A DNA stretch of 27,679 nucleotides from Sulfuriflexus sp032250955 (GTDB taxonomy: Bacteria; Pseudomonadota; Gammaproteobacteria; AKS1), in assembly GCF_032250955.1 (NCBI RefSeq), contig NZ_JAVVES010000033.1, positions 1 through 27,679 of the forward strand, written 5' to 3'. Positions 1 to 7,943 of this stretch are shown here, piece by piece. Both the position numbers and the translations under genes were made by a program. Positions within the stretch are counted from its first letter, which is position 1. Every line of letters starts with the position of its first letter. Under the pieces are notes generated by a model. It saw only the letters and a program-made list of their open reading frames with translations, did no database searches and was not told the origin of the DNA.

Positions 1-16
1 CCCTAATATCTGCGCG

Positions 17-22
17 TATAAT
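17..22 (+). promoter_or_regulatory. Possible -10 box upstream of the sugar kinase
   Basis: The hexamer TATAAT matches the sigma-70 -10 consensus exactly and would start transcription near position 29, about 70 bases ahead of the preferred kinase start. The -35 element would fall off the left edge of the window, so only half of the promoter can be judged. Confidence 0.3.
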
Positions 23-100
23 TCTTTGTCTCTCATGGCTTCTACGGTAACCTACCCACTTGATTTGGTGAAGAGCCTATATAAAAAGTGCGATATCAGA

Positions 101-1006
101 ATGTATGAACATTCAGGCCGCCCGGTAATCTTCGGCGAAGTACTGTTTGATGAGTTCGCGGATGGTTCGGCTGTTCTCGGCGGTGCGCCCTTTAATGTTG
201 CCTGGCACCTGCAGGGCTTTGGCCTGCGGCCATTACTGGTAAGCCGCGTTGGCCAGGATGAACGGGGCGAGTTGGCGTTTATGCGCATGCATCAATGGGG
301 CATGGACATGCAGGCCGTACAGATCGATCCTCTCTATCCGACCGGAGGTGTAGAGGTCTCGTTAGAGGACGGTGAACCGGACTATGTAATACGGCCCGCC
401 CAGGCCTACGACAAGATCAGTAGTGCCCTGGTTCTTGACCTTGTCTCGCACCTGCCCTGCTCACTGTTATATTGCGGCAGCCTTGCCCAGCGCGATGTGG
501 TCTCGCGCAAGACTCTGCAACGGCTGCTGCTGGAACAGGCCTTACCGGTATTTGTAGACATTAACCGGCGGCCGCCCTGGCTGGATGAAGCCAACATAAG
601 CACGACCTTGCATGCGGCCACTTGCGTGAAGATGAACGCCGCGGAGCTGGCTGCCCAGACCGGTTTACCGACCATCGATGACAAGAACCTGCAACACGCC
701 ATGGCGCTGCTGCATGCTCAATACAACATCCGGCATATCTATATTACCCACGCTGACAAGGGCGCCGGTTATTTTGGCGAGGCCGGCCTGCAAACCACCC
801 TCGCCCGGCAGCCGCGAACTTTTGTCGACAGTGTCGGTGCCGGAGATGCCTTTGCCGCCGTGTGCCTGCTCGGGCAGATCCGGCAATGGCCGGTGTCGGT
901 CACCCTAGCGCGGGCGAATGGCTTTGCCGGCATGGTGTGTGAAAAACGCGGTGGCTTGATTGAAGACCGGGCGGTTTACACAAACTTGTTACAGGAATGG
1001 GCTTGA
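101..1006 (+). CDS. PfkB-family carbohydrate kinase (fructokinase-like)
   Basis: A 301-residue sugar kinase of the PfkB/ribokinase family, expected to phosphorylate a sugar such as fructose with ATP in the cytoplasm. Visible marks: the N-terminal IFGEVLFDEF strand and a GGAPFN substrate-loop motif (residues 27-32), a DINRRPPW segment (153-160) typical of fructokinase-like members, and the C-terminal signature DSVGAGDAF (243-251) whose last Asp, D249, is the expected catalytic base. I chose ATG 101 because the family begins just before the GEVLFD strand. The frame stays open upstream to an ATG at 35 and a TTG at 26, but those codons add an unlikely extension. No strong ribosome site precedes either start. 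A hairpin terminator follows the stop. Exact substrate is not determined. Confidence 0.85.
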   Translation: MYEHSGRPVIFGEVLFDEFADGSAVLGGAPFNVAWHLQGFGLRPLLVSRVGQDERGELAFMRMHQWGMDMQAVQIDPLYPTGGVEVSLEDGEPDYVIRPAQAYDKISSALVLDLVSHLPCSLLYCGSLAQRDVVSRKTLQRLLLEQALPVFVDINRRPPWLDEANISTTLHAATCVKMNAAELAAQTGLPTIDDKNLQHAMALLHAQYNIRHIYITHADKGAGYFGEAGLQTTLARQPRTFVDSVGAGDAFAAVCLLGQIRQWPVSVTLARANGFAGMVCEKRGGLIEDRAVYTNLLQEWA

Positions 1007-1011
1007 CAGTA

Positions 1012-1049
1012 ATGGCGCGCCGCGCGCATTATTCGCGCCATGAATTTTT
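1012..1049 (+). terminator. Probable intrinsic terminator after the sugar kinase
   Basis: An 8-bp perfect, very GC-rich stem (ATGGCGCG at 1012-1019 with CGCGCCAT at 1034-1041) encloses a 14-base loop and is followed by GAATTTTT. It begins 5 bases after the kinase stop. The short T-run set off by GAA makes it somewhat weaker than a textbook terminator. Confidence 0.55.
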
Positions 1050-1157
1050 GCGCCCGAGACATTACCATGCCAGTCCTGAACCGAGTCCATTGGCGGCCTG
1101 CTGCCGTGTGTCACGTGAAGATGTAAGCGCCAGGCGCAAGCAGAGAGTTTTCACCAG
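1050..1157 (+). other. Interval between two terminators; candidate small RNA or leader peptide
   Basis: About 110 bases lie between the kinase terminator and a second, stronger terminator, so a short separate transcript would explain the layout. Inside it is a 19-codon open frame at 1067-1126 (ATG to TAA; begins MPVLNRVHWR) with only a poor GAGAC-like ribosome site. A TTGACA at 1003-1008 with CATTAT 18 bases downstream could drive it, although that promoter overlaps the kinase terminator. I do not recognise any known RNA family or riboswitch here. It could also be the attenuated leader of the downstream permease gene. Confidence 0.25.
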
Positions 1158-1186
1158 GGCCACGGTTAATCTCCGTGGCCTTTTTT
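1158..1186 (+). terminator. Rho-independent terminator upstream of the EamA permease
   Basis: GGCCACGG (1158-1165) pairs perfectly with CCGTGGCC (1173-1180) around a 7-base loop, followed directly by six T residues. This is a textbook intrinsic terminator. It lies 35 bases before the permease start codon, so it either ends a short upstream transcript or works as an attenuator for the permease. Confidence 0.85.
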
Positions 1187-1220
1187 ATTTTCCGCCATAA
1201 CTTCAGCAGAGAGAAAGAGT

Positions 1221-2114
1221 ATGTCCGTGCCAGCCGCCTACCTGGCGATTATTGTGATCTGGTCGACCACGCCGCTGGCCATCAAGTGGAGTGGTGAAGG
1301 AGCCGGTTTTATCGTTGGGGTCAGCATTCGTATGCTGATCGGTGCGGCATTGTGCCTGTTGCTGGTGCGCTTGTTACGCATCGAACTGCCGTGGCATAAA
1401 CAGGCTCGCCAGGCCTATCTGGCCGGAGCCGTGGCCGTCTATGGCACGATGATGTTTGTTTACTGGGCGGCACAGCATATCTCCTCGGGGCTGCTATCCG
1501 TGATCTTCGGCCTGGCACCGTTGATGACAGGTATCCTGGTAGTGGTGCTGGGAACCGAGGCTCGGCCTGGGCCGATCCGCCTGCTGGGTCTGGGCTGCGC
1601 ATTCGCGGGGCTGTTGAGTATTTTCGGCCTCAATGACAATGCCGGCGGCTCACTCGTATTGGGAGTGAGCGCCGTGCTGGTCGCGGTATTCCTGCATTCG
1701 GTGAGCGCGGTGTGGGTAAAACACACGGCAGCGGGCATACCGATCCTGGCCCTGACCGCCGGCAGCCTGCTGCTGTCACTGCCGTTGTATTTATTGACCT
1801 GGCTGGTGACGGGGACGGCGATGCCGGAGGTTATGCCGCTACGTGCCGGGGCGGCCATTATATATCTGGGGGTCGTCGGTTCGGTGCTGGGTTTCGCCAT
1901 GTATTATTATGCCCTGCGCCATATCAGCGCGAGCAAGATGTCTCTGGTGACCCTGATTACCCCGGTGACCGCGCTTATGCTTGGGCAGTGGTTCAACAAC
2001 GAGCAAATCGATACGGCCATTTGGACGGGCACTGCCCTGATCCTGCTGGGCCTGGCCCTGCATGAATGGGGTGATCGCCTGCGTCTGAAGGCCCCGCCCG
2101 GGGATCGCAGTTAG
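1221..2114 (+). CDS. EamA/DMT-family permease
   Basis: A 297-residue inner-membrane protein of the drug/metabolite transporter superfamily (EamA, RhaT/YdcZ-like). The chain is almost entirely hydrophobic and divides into two similar halves of about five membrane segments each, the usual 10-helix, two-EamA layout. The first helix carries the IWSTTPLAIKW motif typical of the N-terminal repeat, and the second half carries GSVLGFAMYYYALRHISASKMSLVTLITPV, broken here only by helix ends, which is typical of the C-terminal repeat. Members export or import amino acids, nucleosides or other metabolites; the substrate cannot be read from sequence. The start at 1221 follows the purine-rich AGAGAGAAAGAG. 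The gene is preceded by a strong terminator and followed 32 bases later by uvrD on the same strand. Confidence 0.85.
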   Translation: MSVPAAYLAIIVIWSTTPLAIKWSGEGAGFIVGVSIRMLIGAALCLLLVRLLRIELPWHKQARQAYLAGAVAVYGTMMFVYWAAQHISSGLLSVIFGLAPLMTGILVVVLGTEARPGPIRLLGLGCAFAGLLSIFGLNDNAGGSLVLGVSAVLVAVFLHSVSAVWVKHTAAGIPILALTAGSLLLSLPLYLLTWLVTGTAMPEVMPLRAGAAIIYLGVVGSVLGFAMYYYALRHISASKMSLVTLITPVTALMLGQWFNNEQIDTAIWTGTALILLGLALHEWGDRLRLKAPPGDRS

Positions 2115-2146
2115 GGTCACCGGCGCGAATAAGGTAAAATTAACAA

Positions 2147-4315
2147 ATGGATATAAGCGATCTACTCGACAACCTGAACGACGTGCAGCGCGAGGCCGTT
2201 GCGGCGCCGCCCGGCAATATGCTGATTGTCGCCGGGGCCGGCAGTGGCAAGACCCGCGTCCTCGCCCATCGCATTGCCTACCTGATCCGCACCGGCGAGG
2301 CGTCAGCACAGGAGATCCTCGCGGTCACCTTTACCAACAAGGCGGCGCGCTCCATGCGTGAGCGTATTGAGGGGATGCTGGATATGCCGGTACGGCAGAT
2401 GTGGGTGGGCACCTTCCACGGTATCGCCCACCGTCTGCTGCGTGCGCACTGGCAGGAGGCCGGGTTACCGCAGGGGTTCCAGATCCTCGATAGCGACGAC
2501 CAGCTCCGGACCGTGAAGCGGGTCTTGCGCAGCATGGAACTCGACGAGGCACGTTGGCCAGCCAAGCAGGCGCAATGGTTCATTAACGGGCAAAAGGATG
2601 AAGGCCGTCGGCCACAGCATATCGATCACCACAATGCGCCCTATGAATTGCAGATGGTAAAGATCTATGCCGCCTATGAGGAGGTCTGCAAGCGCAGCGG
2701 CCTGGTCGATTTTGCCGAACTGCTGTTGCGCCCGCATGAAACGCTGCTCAGGCATCCCGACCTGCTCAAGCATTACCAGCGACGATTCCGGCACATCCTC
2801 GTCGACGAATTCCAGGATACGAATACCATCCAGTACGCGTGGCTGAAACTCCTCGCCAGCTCCGGAAACCCGATGTTTGCCGTGGGCGATGATGACCAGT
2901 CAATCTACGGCTGGCGTGGCGCGCGCATCGAGAACATCCAGCGCTATACCGATGACTTTGCCAACACCCAGACGGTCAGGCTTGAACAGAATTACCGTTC
3001 CACGGGCAATATCCTCAACGCCGCCAATGCCCTGATCGCAAAGAACGATGACAGGCTCGGCAAGAACCTGTGGACGGAAGACAGTGACGGCGAGCCTATC
3101 CTGCTCTACGCTGCCTTTAACGACCTCGAAGAGGCGCGCTATATCATCAGTAATATCGAGACACAGATTGACAGGGGCACGGCAAAGAGCGAGATTGCGA
3201 TCCTGTACCGATCCAACGCTCAGTCACGGGTCCTGGAATCGGCCCTGCAGCGTGCCGAGATCCCCTACCGCATCTATGGCGGCATGCGCTTTTTTGAACG
3301 CGCCGAGATCAAGGATGCAACGGCATACCTGCGCCTGTTGAGCAATCCTGACGATGATGCATCGTTCGAACGCGTGGTGAATACGCCGACGCGTGGCATC
3401 GGCGAGCGCAGTGTGCAAATGGTGCGCGATGTGGCCAAACAGAACAGCTGCTCATTATGGCAGGCCGCGCATGATGTGATCGACAACAAGCGCATTGCGG
3501 CAAGGAGTGCGAATGCCCTGCACGGGTTTATCAGCCTGATTGAAAAGATGACCGCGGTGAGCAAAGAGCTGGAGCTGTTCGAAAAGGTTGAGCACATGTT
3601 GCAGGCCAGCAATCTGCTCGCGACGCACCAGGCGGATAAAACCGAGAAAGGCGCCATGCGTGCAGAAAACCTCGATGAACTGATCACCGCTGCCCGTCAG
3701 TTCGAAAACGAGGAAGAAGAGCTTTCCGAACTGGATGCCTTCCTCGCCCATGCCGCACTTGAGGCGGGTGAAAAACAAAGTCGCGACGGTGAAGAAGGCG
3801 TGCAGCTCATGACCCTGCATACAGCCAAGGGTCTGGAATTCGACGTGGTCTATCTGTCGGGTCTTGAGGAAGGCCTCTTCCCGCATCGCATGTCACTCGA
3901 CGAACCGGGTCGCCTCGAGGAAGAACGGCGCCTGTGCTATGTCGGCATGACCCGCGCCAAACAGCAACTGTGTATCAGCTATGCCGAGATCCGCCGCCTG
4001 CACGGCCAGGAACAGTATACCCAGGCCTCGCGCTTCCTTAACGAGATCCCGGCCGAATACCTGCGCGAGGTTCGCGCCCGGGCGAGTCATTCACCCTCCT
4101 CGTTTGCAGGCCGCTCGAATGATTCGGGCTGGTCGACACCGCAACAACTGACGGGTGGCTTCCAGATGGGCCAGCGCGTCAACCACGCCAAGTTTGGTGA
4201 GGGCGTAGTAACCAGCAGTGAAGGCGATGGCGCGCATGCGCGCGTGCAGGTGAACTTTTCCGATGTCGGCAGCAAGTGGCTGGTGATCGCCTATGCCAAT
4301 TTGCAGGCAGTTTGA
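2147..4315 (+). CDS. uvrD: DNA helicase II UvrD
   Basis: A 722-residue superfamily 1A 3'-5' DNA helicase that removes the incised oligonucleotide in nucleotide excision repair and unwinds DNA in methyl-directed mismatch repair. The first residues (MDISDLLDNLNDVQREAVAA) closely follow enterobacterial UvrD. Walker A GAGSGKT is at residues 30-36, motif Ia at TFTNKAA, the Walker B motif DEFQD at 220-224, and motif III VGDDDQSIYGWRGA begins near 246. The C-terminal half has LMTLHTAKGLEFD (motif V) and YVGMTRAKQ (motif VI). The chain ends with the short Tudor-like tail (GQRVNHAKFGEGVV...) found in UvrD. Length is as expected (E. coli 720). The start is supported by homology; the nearest ribosome-like site, AAGG, is rather far upstream. 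Confidence 0.97.
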   Translation: MDISDLLDNLNDVQREAVAAPPGNMLIVAGAGSGKTRVLAHRIAYLIRTGEASAQEILAVTFTNKAARSMRERIEGMLDMPVRQMWVGTFHGIAHRLLRAHWQEAGLPQGFQILDSDDQLRTVKRVLRSMELDEARWPAKQAQWFINGQKDEGRRPQHIDHHNAPYELQMVKIYAAYEEVCKRSGLVDFAELLLRPHETLLRHPDLLKHYQRRFRHILVDEFQDTNTIQYAWLKLLASSGNPMFAVGDDDQSIYGWRGARIENIQRYTDDFANTQTVRLEQNYRSTGNILNAANALIAKNDDRLGKNLWTEDSDGEPILLYAAFNDLEEARYIISNIETQIDRGTAKSEIAILYRSNAQSRVLESALQRAEIPYRIYGGMRFFERAEIKDATAYLRLLSNPDDDASFERVVNTPTRGIGERSVQMVRDVAKQNSCSLWQAAHDVIDNKRIAARSANALHGFISLIEKMTAVSKELELFEKVEHMLQASNLLATHQADKTEKGAMRAENLDELITAARQFENEEEELSELDAFLAHAALEAGEKQSRDGEEGVQLMTLHTAKGLEFDVVYLSGLEEGLFPHRMSLDEPGRLEEERRLCYVGMTRAKQQLCISYAEIRRLHGQEQYTQASRFLNEIPAEYLREVRARASHSPSSFAGRSNDSGWSTPQQLTGGFQMGQRVNHAKFGEGVVTSSEGDGAHARVQVNFSDVGSKWLVIAYANLQAV

Positions 4316-4331
4316 ATAAAAGTCAAAAGCC

Positions 4332-4897
4332 CAACGCAGAGGCGCAAAGACGCAGAGAACACAAAGAAAAACCAAAAAAAAATTATGTCATTCCGGGGTA
4401 TGCCAGAATCCAGTCTTTATAAATGATGAGATTAAGAATTATAAATATGATTAAATCTCTGCGTCGGGTTTTAATTGCATAAAGCTTTAACCGCAAAGGA
4501 CGCGAAGTAACGCTAAGGAAAGCTACTAATAGCCAGTGTCCTGTTTACAATAAAATTGAAGGGATGGCCCCTGTAAATACCGGGAAAGGTATCCATATAA
4601 CTTGCCAGAACATTCTTCGCGGTCTCTGCATTATATTTTAATTGCATAAACCTTTAACTGCAAAGGGCGCGAAGTAACGCCAAGGAAAGCTACTAATAAC
4701 CTGTACCCTGCGTTCAGTAGAATTGAAGGGATGACCCCTGCAAATACCGGGAAAGGCATCCATCTAACATGTCGCGAATATTCTTCGCGGTCTCTGGGTT
4801 AGATTTTAATTCTATAAACCTTGTTCCTGACTGCAAAATTCTTTCTGCATATTCAATATCCGGGTTTACTTTGTGTGCCTTCGCGCCCTTTGCGGAA
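4332..4897. repeat. MITE-like repeat element with imperfect inverted arms
   Basis: The only gene-free stretch over 300 bases (4316-4907). Its left end (about 4333-4373) is a run of degenerate CGCAAAG/CGCAGAG words ending in ACACAAAG. Its right end (4865-4895) is an inverted version of the same words: read on the minus strand it is CCGCAAAGGGCGCGAAG followed by GCACACAAAG. Between them lie a GTCATTCCGG...GAATCCAG segment (4387-4414), a form I recognise as a common dispersed intergenic repeat, and two tandem ~167-bp units. The interval is AT-richer than its neighbours. No full-length gene or transposase is present, so this looks like a non-autonomous or decayed element. Confidence 0.5.
4469..4818. 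repeat. Tandem ~167-bp imperfect repeat (two units plus the start of a third)
   Basis: Unit 1 starts at 4469 and unit 2 at 4636, both with TTTTAATTGCATAAA; a third partial unit starts at 4804 with TTTTAATTCTATAAA, giving periods of 167 and 168 bases. The two full units match at most positions by eye, including GCGAAGTAACGC, GGAAAGCTACTAATA, AATTGAAGGGATG, AATACCGGGAAAGG and TTCTTCGCGGTCTCTG. On the minus strand both units give related peptides (FIELKSNPETAKNI in unit 2, FMQLKYNAETAKNV in unit 1), and a 1-base difference between units shifts the frame after that. They may therefore be decayed coding copies. Confidence 0.75.
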
Positions 4898-4907
4898 AAA
4901 CTATTTT

Positions 4908-7742
4908 TTAATTAATCATCGCTGCGGGCCGGCCAAGGAAATGGCCCTGCGCATAATCGACGCCGATCTCTTTTAACAGGATCAGGGTGGCTTCATTCTC
5001 CACTGACTCGGCAATGGTCCGTTTGCCCAGTGCGTGCGCGACCTGGTTCATGGAGTTGACCATCGCCTGGTCAACCGGCGAGCCCGCCAGCCCCTGCACA
5101 AAGGTGCCATCGATCTTCAGGGTGTCCACCGGCAGATGCTTCAGATAGGTAAAGGAGCAGAAGCCGGTGCCGAAGTCGTCAAGTGCAAAGCGACAGCCTA
5201 TATCGCGCAACGCAGCGATAAAGCGTGAGGCCGCATTCAGATTGGCAATCGCTGCGGTCTCCGTGATCTCGAAAGTGATCGAAGACGGCTCGATGCCGGT
5301 TTCATCGATTGCCGCGCGGATCAGCGGCAGCAGGGTATGGTCTTCAAATGCGCGCCCCGAGAGGTTGATGGCAAAGCGCACCGGGTTGCCGTCATCGCGC
5401 AGCCGAGCCAGGGTGCGTATAGACCGGGCCACGGTCCAGCGATCAATATTATGGATGAGGCCAAAGCGCTCGGCGGCAGGCATGAAGCCCCCGGGCAAGA
5501 TGGTCTGGCCATCATCAAAAGGCATTCTTAGCAGGACTTCATAGGATTCGATATTGCCATCATTGATACCAACAATCGGCTGGTAGGCAAGCTCGAAACG
5601 ATCATTATCCAGTACTTCGCGCACCCGCGCGGCCCAACCCATATCTTCGGCCATGCCAAGCTTGTCTTTATCTTCCGGGTCGTAGATATAGGATCGGTTA
5701 CGGCCACGATTCTTCGCCAGGTTGCAGGCCAGGTCCGCCTGCGCCAGCACTTCATCGGCGGAGCTGGCATAGTTATCGATAATGACAACCCCGATGCTGC
5801 AGGTGACATTGAAATTGGTATTTGCGCTGAAGAAACTATAATTTTCCAGCATTAGCCGCAGCTTTTCGGCGGAAGGTTTTACATTAACGGCCTCGATGTT
5901 ATAGAGCAGCAAAGTAAACTCATCACCGCCAAAGCGGGCCAGCAGGTCACCTTCCCGAATATGTGTTTTGAAGAGGTCGGTGACTTCAAGCAGGAGCCTG
6001 TCGCCGGCGGCATGTCCAAGCGTATCGTTGACGTATTTAAACTGATCGAGGTCGATATAGAATAGTGCCGCACTAGTACCACTGCGGGCAATGCGGGCGA
6101 CCAGCCGCTCCAGTTCTTCCTGGAAATAATGACGGTTAAAGAGGCCGGTCAGAGAATCATGTTCTGCCTGGTAGGCAAGTTGTTTTTCGTAGGCCTTTTG
6201 CTCGGTTATGTCGTGTGCCGTACCCAGAATGTGTGTCACCTCACCAGAGTCATTGATCCGGCCGGTAGCATTGAAGCTCAGGTAATGCCGGTTGCCATGA
6301 GCATCACTATGGACGGTCACGTAATGTACCAGGTCATTGCCCTGCAATACTTGCGCAAAGGCCTGGCTATCGCGCTCCAGATAGCCGGGGTCCGAGAACT
6401 CGGTAATGTTACGCCCCAGCATTTGTGCGGGGCTATAACCATAAATATTACTGCTGGCGTTATTCAGGTAGGTCCATTGACCTTGCGGGTCAAGACTCCA
6501 GACCAGGTCATGGGCGGTCTCGACCAGGTCACGATAGCGCGCTTCGGCAGCGCGTAACTTTCGTTCCGCAGCCTTGCGTTTGGAGATATCGGCAACCAGA
6601 CAAGTGAACATGCAGATGCCACTCTGTTGCATCTCGCTGACCCGCAGGGAAATCGTGACAGGTTCACCGGCGCGGTTAAAACAGTCGAGCTCTCGTTCAG
6701 TGGCGTCACTGGCGGCAAGTTCCTGCAGGTTGGTATTCGCGAACAGCCGTGAGCAGTGCTGGCCGATGATCTTGACTGCACGATAGCCGAACAGGCGTTC
6801 GGCGGCGGGATTAAAGGTAACGATCAGCCCTTGTTGATTGATAACAATAATGCCTTCCGAGGACGTGTCGAAAATGGCGCGGGTATGTGATCGCTGGTTA
6901 CCAAGGTGCTGAAACAGGGTCGAAAGGGTTTGCGTAAGGTAACCGATCTCATCCGTGGATTGCGGGCGAAGCTGTGCCAGCTGCTCGTAACCGGAGACAT
7001 CATTACCGGTTAATACCTGCTGTACCGGGCGGAGTGAACGGGTTGTGGTGCGGATGGTCAGAGCGGTAATGCTGATATTGACGAGACCCAGCAGGGCCAG
7101 CACCAGCAGGGCCAGTGGTGACTGGTAGCCGGTATGATGCCAGTAAAAGAGCATCAGCACAGCGCTGGTGAGTAACGGCACAAAGCCCCCCACCAGCATC
7201 AGCTTCGACTTGATGCTGAAAATCGGCGCAGTAATGCCGATGATGCTGACGACCCTGCCGAGGGTATCAATGGCCATCAAATACAGCGGCAGGCCAACCA
7301 GGATAGCGACAACGAGCTGGAGCAGTATCAGTTGCCCGAACGTGGCAAGTTCAAAACCGTGGCCCCCGGTTGTTGACCAGAAATAAATTTGTGGCGCGAT
7401 CAGAACGTAACAAAGATAAAAGCCCCAATAGTTCCTGCCAAAGTTTTGTAGGCGTTGATGGACATCGGGCGGGGCAAAGCGCGTGGCGTGAGTCGAGCGT
7501 AGCCAGCGCTCAATCGGAGCGAACAGCAGCCAGGCATAGCGAATGATCCAGAACAGCATAAAGCAGATGAACAATGGCAATAAAGCCTGCTGCATCGCGA
7601 ATTGTAAATCTGCCCAGCCGGCCAGATTGAAGGTGGCCGCCGCCGCATGCGCGATAAACGGCATGACGATAAAGCTTAGCGCCACGATCGCGGTGAAGCG
7701 AGCACGGATTGCTGCCAGAGATGAAAGGTCGTTTTTTGCCAA
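4908..7742 (-). CDS. Membrane PAS-PAS-GGDEF-EAL cyclic di-GMP protein
   Basis: A 944-residue inner-membrane sensor predicted both to make and to degrade cyclic di-GMP. Order: several hydrophobic helices (about residues 15-35, 50-72, 105-122, 135-158, 183-200, 208-228), a HAMP-like linker (230-280), PAS 1 (about 285-390), PAS 2 (400-515), GGDEF (525-685) and EAL (700-940). The cyclase site is complete: D564, RFGGDEF with GGDEF at 605-609, and an inhibitory-site RxxD (R596, D599) exactly five residues upstream. The EAL motif reads EVL (735-737), but the metal and catalytic residues E735, N793, E825, D855, D856, K876, E912 and Q932 are all there. The only reasonable start is a TTG at 7742, because an in-frame stop lies just upstream. 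It is transcribed away from the TRAP binding-protein gene. The input signal is unknown. Confidence 0.93.
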   Translation of the reverse strand: MAKNDLSSLAAIRARFTAIVALSFIVMPFIAHAAAATFNLAGWADLQFAMQQALLPLFICFMLFWIIRYAWLLFAPIERWLRSTHATRFAPPDVHQRLQNFGRNYWGFYLCYVLIAPQIYFWSTTGGHGFELATFGQLILLQLVVAILVGLPLYLMAIDTLGRVVSIIGITAPIFSIKSKLMLVGGFVPLLTSAVLMLFYWHHTGYQSPLALLVLALLGLVNISITALTIRTTTRSLRPVQQVLTGNDVSGYEQLAQLRPQSTDEIGYLTQTLSTLFQHLGNQRSHTRAIFDTSSEGIIVINQQGLIVTFNPAAERLFGYRAVKIIGQHCSRLFANTNLQELAASDATERELDCFNRAGEPVTISLRVSEMQQSGICMFTCLVADISKRKAAERKLRAAEARYRDLVETAHDLVWSLDPQGQWTYLNNASSNIYGYSPAQMLGRNITEFSDPGYLERDSQAFAQVLQGNDLVHYVTVHSDAHGNRHYLSFNATGRINDSGEVTHILGTAHDITEQKAYEKQLAYQAEHDSLTGLFNRHYFQEELERLVARIARSGTSAALFYIDLDQFKYVNDTLGHAAGDRLLLEVTDLFKTHIREGDLLARFGGDEFTLLLYNIEAVNVKPSAEKLRLMLENYSFFSANTNFNVTCSIGVVIIDNYASSADEVLAQADLACNLAKNRGRNRSYIYDPEDKDKLGMAEDMGWAARVREVLDNDRFELAYQPIVGINDGNIESYEVLLRMPFDDGQTILPGGFMPAAERFGLIHNIDRWTVARSIRTLARLRDDGNPVRFAINLSGRAFEDHTLLPLIRAAIDETGIEPSSITFEITETAAIANLNAASRFIAALRDIGCRFALDDFGTGFCSFTYLKHLPVDTLKIDGTFVQGLAGSPVDQAMVNSMNQVAHALGKRTIAESVENEATLILLKEIGVDYAQGHFLGRPAAMIN

Positions 7743-7857
7743 GGTACTCGCCGCTAGGCTGAATTTATTATGATTACCTTAATATGCAGGGGATTCTAGC
7801 ACGCTGGTTTTATCTTATTCAGTTATTTTAACGTCGCCGGCAAGCCGCGTGCGAAAA

Positions 7858-7886
7858 TTGCCGCCTGGCAGGGCATCGGCTAGACT
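7858..7886 (+). promoter_or_regulatory. Candidate sigma-70 promoter for the TRAP binding protein
   Basis: TTGCCG (7858-7863) and TAGACT (7881-7886) each match four of six consensus bases and are separated by exactly 17 bases. Transcription would start near 7893, about 50 bases before the dctP start codon. The spacing is ideal but the hexamers are only moderate. Confidence 0.35.
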
Positions 7887-7943
7887 GTTGCCAGCGCTTG
7901 GTCTTTGTGCCCGGAAAATCTGAAAACGACAAGGAATAAACAC

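Noticed and set aside
997..1200. A 67-codon frame between the kinase and the permease
   Set aside because: It starts inside the kinase gene, runs through both terminator hairpins and encodes a peptide with no recognisable features.
4469..4818. CRISPR array
   Set aside because: The repeat period is ~167 bases with sequence similarity throughout the unit, without short identical repeats separated by unique spacers, and no cas genes are nearby.
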